NCBI GenBank assembly: GCA_025351125.1 | Contig: JANXWN010000042.1 | Span: 1-8,696, forward strand | Origin: Caulobacteraceae bacterium | GTDB lineage: Bacteria; Pseudomonadota; Alphaproteobacteria; Caulobacterales; Caulobacteraceae | Direction of reading: 5' to 3' | Length of the DNA stretch: 8,696 nucleotides | Shown here: piece after piece, positions 5,766 through 8,696 of the stretch | How positions within the stretch are numbered: the stretch's first letter is position 1 | Layout: each line of letters starts with the position of its first letter | Made by a program: the position numbers and the translations under genes | The notes under the pieces: model-generated | The model's input: the letters and a program-made list of their open reading frames with translations, nothing else | The model's database searches: none | What the model was told of the DNA's origin: nothing

Positions 5766-7200
5766 CGTTGAAATGCAGGCGCACCACGCCGATCGGACCG
5801 TGGCGCTGCTTGCCGATAATGATCTCGGCCAGGTTTTTGATCGGATCGAGCTTGTCTTGCCAAGCCAGGTGTTCGGCGCTGCCCTCGTTGGGCTCGGCGC
5901 GGCCGAGGTAATAGGCTTCGCGATAGATAAACATCACCACGTCCGCATCCTGTTCGATAGAGCCGGATTCTCGCAAATCGGCCAATTGCGGCTTTTTATC
6001 CTCGCGGTTTTCCACCTGCCGCGACAGCTGGGCGAGGGCGAGGACGGGCACGGACAACTCCTTCGCTAAGGCCTTAAGCCCCTGCGTCACCTGGGTGACC
6101 TCCTGGACGCGGTTGTCGGTTCGCGACGAATCGCCGACGGTCACCAACTGCAGATAGTCGACCACGATCAGATCCAGACCACTGGTGCGTTTGAGCCGAC
6201 GCGCGCGCGCCGCGAGTTTGGCGATGGAAATGCCGCCGGTATCGTCGATGTACAGAGGCGATTCCTGAATTTCCCGCGCCGCCTCGCTGATCCGGCCAAA
6301 TTCGCTGACGGAAATCTCGCCCTTGCGAATCTTGTCGGACGGCACTTCGGTCACTTCCGCCAAAAGGCGCATCGCCAATTGCTCGGCGGACATTTCCAGC
6401 GAGAAAAAAGCCACGACTCCGCCGTCGACCGTCTTTTTCGAGCCGTCCGGCTGCGGCTCCCACGAATAGCGACGGGCCACGTTGAAGGCGATGTTGGCCG
6501 CCAGCGCGGTCTTGCCCATCGACGGTCGCGCGGCCAGGATAACCAGGTCGGAGCCGTGCAAGCCGCCGAGTTTTTGGTCCAAATCGACCAATCCGGTGGA
6601 CAAGCCGGATAATCCGCCTTCACGTTTATAGGCCTCGGCAGCCATGTCCACTGCGCCGCGCAAGGCGTCGCTGAAATCCAAAAAGCCGTGCGACGCCGAT
6701 CCGGTTTCCGCCAAACTGTAGAGTTTTTGTTCCGCCGCCTCGATCTGTTGACGCCCCCCCAGTTCGGGATCGCCGACCTGAGCGTCGGTGGATATCTCGC
6801 CGCCGATCCGGATAAGATCACGCCGCAGCGCCAGATCGTAGATCACGCGGGCGTAGTCGGGAGCGTGCGCGGCCGGTGGCGCGCGATCCACCAAATCGGC
6901 CAGATAACGCACACCGCCCAAGTCCTCGAACGCCGGATCGCGCGAGAGCTGTTCGGCGATCAGGATCGGCTCGGCCAATTGACCGCGGCGAATGTGACTT
7001 TGCACCGCGCCAAACAGTCGTCCGTGGAACGGTTCGAAAAAATGTGCGGGCTGAAAGTTATCGCTAAGACGCTCGAACGCGGCGTTGTCGTACAGCAGCA
7101 CGCCGAGCAGGGCTTGTTCAGCCTCCAGATTGGCCGGGGCGTGGGCGATGTCCAACGTTTCGTTGGCCGGGCGAAGATCAAGCAGGGGAACGAGGGCCAT
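5710..7200 (-). CDS. dnaB: Replicative DNA helicase DnaB
   Basis: DnaB is the hexameric 5'-3' helicase that unwinds DNA at the replication fork and recruits primase. The protein has 496 residues, in the normal range. The N-terminal DnaB domain begins at ANLEAEQALLGVLL (23-36) and runs to about residue 125; a linker follows. The RecA-like domain has Walker A ARPSMGKTA (224-232, K230), the catalytic glutamate in FFSLEMS (E269), Walker B LIVVDYLQ (344-351, D348), QLSRQVE (391-397), DLRESGSIEQDADVV (408-422) and the KQRHGP finger (464-469). Two short insertions, near 245-260 and 433-455, resemble other alphaproteobacterial DnaBs. No intein is present. The start is ATG at 7198-7200. There is little Shine-Dalgarno signal, and a TATAAT ends only 5 nt before the ATG, so the mRNA could be nearly leaderless. 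Confidence 0.97.
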   Translation of the reverse strand: MALVPLLDLRPANETLDIAHAPANLEAEQALLGVLLYDNAAFERLSDNFQPAHFFEPFHGRLFGAVQSHIRRGQLAEPILIAEQLSRDPAFEDLGGVRYLADLVDRAPPAAHAPDYARVIYDLALRRDLIRIGGEISTDAQVGDPELGGRQQIEAAEQKLYSLAETGSASHGFLDFSDALRGAVDMAAEAYKREGGLSGLSTGLVDLDQKLGGLHGSDLVILAARPSMGKTALAANIAFNVARRYSWEPQPDGSKKTVDGGVVAFFSLEMSAEQLAMRLLAEVTEVPSDKIRKGEISVSEFGRISEAAREIQESPLYIDDTGGISIAKLAARARRLKRTSGLDLIVVDYLQLVTVGDSSRTDNRVQEVTQVTQGLKALAKELSVPVLALAQLSRQVENREDKKPQLADLRESGSIEQDADVVMFIYREAYYLGRAEPNEGSAEHLAWQDKLDPIKNLAEIIIGKQRHGPIGVVRLHFNEDLTKFSNLAREGRYEPR

Positions 7201-7205
7201 CGGGC

Positions 7206-7211
7206 ATTATA
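7206..7211 (-). promoter_or_regulatory. Candidate -10 element of dnaB
   Basis: The minus strand reads TATAAT at 7211-7206, downstream of the rplI terminator and 5 nt before the dnaB ATG. A start site 6-7 nt beyond it would fall at or next to the ATG, giving a leaderless transcript. No good -35 hexamer is found at 16-18 nt, which lowers confidence. Confidence 0.35.
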
Positions 7212-7281
7212 ACCACCAGCGCCACAAAAAGGCGGCCGCTGATGGCCTTCGACGGCGCTTGCCCACAGACACTTGCCGGCC

Positions 7282-7290
7282 TGTGGATAA
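7282..7290 (-). promoter_or_regulatory. Perfect consensus DnaA box
   Basis: The minus strand reads TTATCCACA, an exact match to the high-affinity DnaA box. It lies about 80 bp upstream of dnaB, directly after the rplI terminator stem. The inner bases also form a dyad: CCACAG (7263-7268) and CTGTGG (7281-7286). A lone 9-mer can occur by chance, but its position before the gene for the helicase DnaA helps to load makes control of dnaB by DnaA plausible. Confidence 0.5.
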
Positions 7291-7320
7291 ACAAGCCCCG
7301 ATCAGCGACCGGGGCTTGTT
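7288..7320 (-). terminator. Intrinsic terminator after rplI
   Basis: On the minus strand AACAAGCCCCG (7320-7310) pairs perfectly over 11 bp with CGGGGCTTGTT (7300-7290) around a 9-nt loop; the stem ends in TTGTT and continues TAT. It starts 9 bp past the rplI stop, so it should end the rpsF-rpsR-rplI transcript and separate it from dnaB. Confidence 0.8.
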
Positions 7321-7329
7321 CTCAAGGGG

Positions 7330-7914
7330 TTAATCGTCGCGACCAAAGCTTTCGTGGCTGCCGGCGCCGCCCTCGAGCATGTCGGCCGCGGCGGTGGCGT
7401 CGGTCGCCCGGTCTTCCTCGAACTGCGAAGCGATGACGTTTTCGCCGCGGGCTTGCCGTTCGGCCTCGTCTTTGCTGCGGGCGATGTTAATGTTGACCGT
7501 TACCGTCACTTCGGCATGCAAACGCACCTTGACCGCGTGGACGCCCAAAGCCTTGATCGGCTTGTCGAGCACGACCATCGCGCGGTCGATCTTGCCGCCT
7601 TCGGCGTTGACCGCGTCGGCGACGTCGCGACCGGTCACCGATCCGTACAGCTGGCCGGTGTCGCCGGCCTGACGGATCATCACATAGGACGTACCGTCGA
7701 GCGTTTCGCCGCTTTTGGCGGCGGCGGCGGCGGTTCTGGCGTTGCGCGCTTCGATCTCGGCGCGCTGAACGTCGAAGGCTTTCAGATTGGCGGAATTGGC
7801 GCGCAGGGCTTTTAATCGGGGCAACAGGAAGTTGCGGGCAAAGCCGTCTTTAACCGTGACGATATCGCCCAGGGCGCCGAGGCGCTCGACCCGTTCGAGG
7901 AGAATGACTTTCAT
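7330..7914 (-). CDS. rplI: 50S ribosomal protein L9
   Basis: L9 binds 23S rRNA near the base of the L1 stalk and helps keep reading frame. The N-terminal rRNA-binding domain is clear: MKVILLERVERLGALGD then VTVKDGFARNFLLPRLKALR (residues 1-38). The long connecting helix follows, with an Ala-rich AAAAAK stretch near 60-67. The C-terminal domain ends around residue 150. A tail of about 40 residues, rich in Glu, Asp, Ala and Gly, extends beyond it; at 194 residues the protein is longer than E. coli L9 (149), as is common in alphaproteobacteria. The ATG at 7912-7914 is chosen over the TTG two codons upstream because AAGGGG sits 8 nt before it and MKVILLE is the family start. It is the third gene of the S6-S18-L9 operon, 12 bp after rpsR, and is followed by a strong terminator. 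Confidence 0.97.
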   Translation of the reverse strand: MKVILLERVERLGALGDIVTVKDGFARNFLLPRLKALRANSANLKAFDVQRAEIEARNARTAAAAAKSGETLDGTSYVMIRQAGDTGQLYGSVTGRDVADAVNAEGGKIDRAMVVLDKPIKALGVHAVKVRLHAEVTVTVNINIARSKDEAERQARGENVIASQFEEDRATDATAAADMLEGGAGSHESFGRDD

Positions 7915-7926
7915 GTTCAACGCCCC

Positions 7927-8193
7927 TTAATTGACGACATAAGGCAGCAGGGCGAGGAAGCGCGCGCGCTTGATCGCCTGGGCCAATTCGCGCTGCTTCA
8001 ATGCCGAAACGGCGGTGATGCGCGAAGGCACGATCTTGCCGCGTTCAGAGATGTAACGCTGCAGCAGCTTGACATCTTTATAGTCGATTTTCGGCGCGCC
8101 GGCTCCGGAAAACGGGCAGACCTTGCGGCGACGCATGAAATTGCGTCGGCCGCCGCCGCCGGAGGATTCGGGAATGGTGGTTTCGTCGGTCAT
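7927..8193 (-). CDS. rpsR: 30S ribosomal protein S18
   Basis: S18 is a small-subunit protein that pairs with S6 on the 16S rRNA platform. The 88-residue protein has a Gly-rich, variable N-terminus ([14 protein letters not shown]). The conserved core follows: RRRKVCPF (21-28), [19 protein letters not shown] (36-54), [20 protein letters not shown] (56-75) and [10 protein letters not shown]. The RITAVSA and [12 protein letters not shown] stretches are typical of alphaproteobacteria. Only one cysteine of the putative metal motif (C26) is present, the zinc-free form. The start is ATG at 8191-8193 with a weak AGAGAG upstream. The gene lies 26 bp after rpsF and 12 bp before rplI, and should be made from the same mRNA. 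Confidence 0.97.
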   Translation of the reverse strand: MTDETTIPESSGGGGRRNFMRRRKVCPFSGAGAPKIDYKDVKLLQRYISERGKIVPSRITAVSALKQRELAQAIKRARFLALLPYVVN

Positions 8194-8219
8194 GGCACAG
8201 GCTCTCTTAGCTTTTCGTC

Positions 8220-8582
8220 TTAAACCGGGACGTCTTCGAAGCGGCGTTCGCGCTCACGGTCACGGCGCGCCAATACGGGCGACAGTTCCAGGTCCAGCGC
8301 ATCCACACGTATCGTCAAATAGCGCAGCACGTCTTCGTTGATGGAAATCTGACGTTCCATTTCCTTGACAGCCGGCGCCGGGGCGTCGATGGCGAGCAGG
8401 GAATAGTGCCCCTTGCGGTTCTTTTTAATCCGATAGGTCAGATTGCGCAGGCCCCAATATTCGATCTTGGCGATATGACCGCCGAGGGATTCGATCAGGG
8501 CCTTGAGTTCTTCGTTGAGGGTCTCGGCCTGGACGGGCGAGATATCCTGACGCGCGATCAGCACGTGTTCGTAAGCGGGCAT
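8220..8582 (-). CDS. rpsF: 30S ribosomal protein S6
   Basis: S6 heterodimerises with S18 and binds the central domain of 16S rRNA. The 120-residue protein shows the ferredoxin-like family pattern: [40 protein letters not shown] (34-53), [12 protein letters not shown] (57-68) and the [20 protein letters not shown] region (75-94). A charged tail ([12 protein letters not shown]) follows, as in many S6 proteins. The frame stays open to an ATG at 8642, but I chose ATG at 8580-8582 because MPAYEHV is the conserved start and GGAAGAAGGA lies just upstream; the extra 20 residues would be Arg/Pro-rich and unlike S6. It is the first gene of the S6-S18-L9 operon. Such operons are often feedback regulated by S6:S18 binding to the leader, but I could not identify that motif securely here. 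Confidence 0.97.
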   Translation of the reverse strand: MPAYEHVLIARQDISPVQAETLNEELKALIESLGGHIAKIEYWGLRNLTYRIKKNRKGHYSLLAIDAPAPAVKEMERQISINEDVLRYLTIRVDALDLELSPVLARRDRERERRFEDVPV

Positions 8583-8696
8583 ATAATCCTTCTTCCGCTG
8601 TGAAGGGCGGCGCTCCGGACGCTGGGAAGGGGCGTCTCGCAACGATGGCTCCGGTCATGGCGGCCGGGAGGCTCCCAGCCAGCGCCGTCCGATCGA
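8583..8696 (-). other. Leader and presumed promoter region of the rpsF operon
   Basis: These 114 bp precede rpsF and reach the window edge. A short hairpin is possible: GACGC (8618-8622) with GCGTC (8632-8636), and GCTCCGG occurs twice (8612-8618 and 8648-8654). GGGAGGCTCCC at 8667-8677 is a near-palindrome. No clear -35/-10 pair is visible, so the promoter may lie beyond the window. Confidence 0.4.

Noticed and set aside
8583..8642. 20-residue N-terminal extension of S6
   Set aside because: The conserved S6 start MPAYEHV has its own ribosome binding site; the extension is Arg/Pro-rich and unlike S6 proteins.
1..8696. A novel defence, mobile or secondary metabolism system
   Set aside because: All convincing genes belong to core housekeeping families in a familiar alphaproteobacterial order, apart from the Yip1 gene and the transporter; no integrase, transposase, repeat array or toxin-antitoxin pair was seen.

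Overview
The window looks like the chromosome of a GC-rich alphaproteobacterium, possibly Rhodospirillales-like. The evidence is the gene order rpsF-rpsR-rplI-dnaB then radA-cvpA-purF-SDR, S18 and DnaB sequences of alphaproteobacterial style, an L9 with a long acidic tail, and frequent GTG starts. The genus cannot be named from the sequence alone. Almost everything here is core housekeeping. No defence system, prophage, insertion sequence or CRISPR array is visible.

Layout from right to left, following transcription on the minus strand. First is the ribosomal protein cluster rpsF (S6), rpsR (S18) and rplI (L9), closed by a strong hairpin terminator at about 7290-7320. A perfect consensus DnaA box (7282-7290) abuts that terminator. 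It is followed by a TATAAT hexamer just ahead of dnaB, the replicative helicase gene (5710-7200). Next comes a plus-strand gene for a small Yip1-family membrane protein (5065-5694), convergent with dnaB. It occupies the slot where many alphaproteobacteria carry alr, which encodes alanine racemase. A 562-bp intergenic stretch (4503-5064) rich in inverted repeats separates it from the last operon.

That operon runs radA (DNA repair ATPase), cvpA (membrane protein linked to purF), purF (first enzyme of purine synthesis), a bile acid:sodium symporter-like (YfeH/SBF-like) membrane protein, and the start of a short-chain dehydrogenase cut by the window edge. The four genes after radA all begin with GTG. 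They are joined by 7-bp gaps or 4-bp GTGA overlaps, which suggests translational coupling.

The points most worth a second look are modest: the Yip1 gene in place of alr with its structured flank; the DnaA box/terminator/-10 arrangement before dnaB; an 11-bp inverted repeat over the dnaB stop codon; a PurF with a propeptide but without three of the four [4Fe-4S] ligands known from Bacillus; and a transporter gene translationally linked into the purF operon. I do not see a convincing undescribed multi-gene system.
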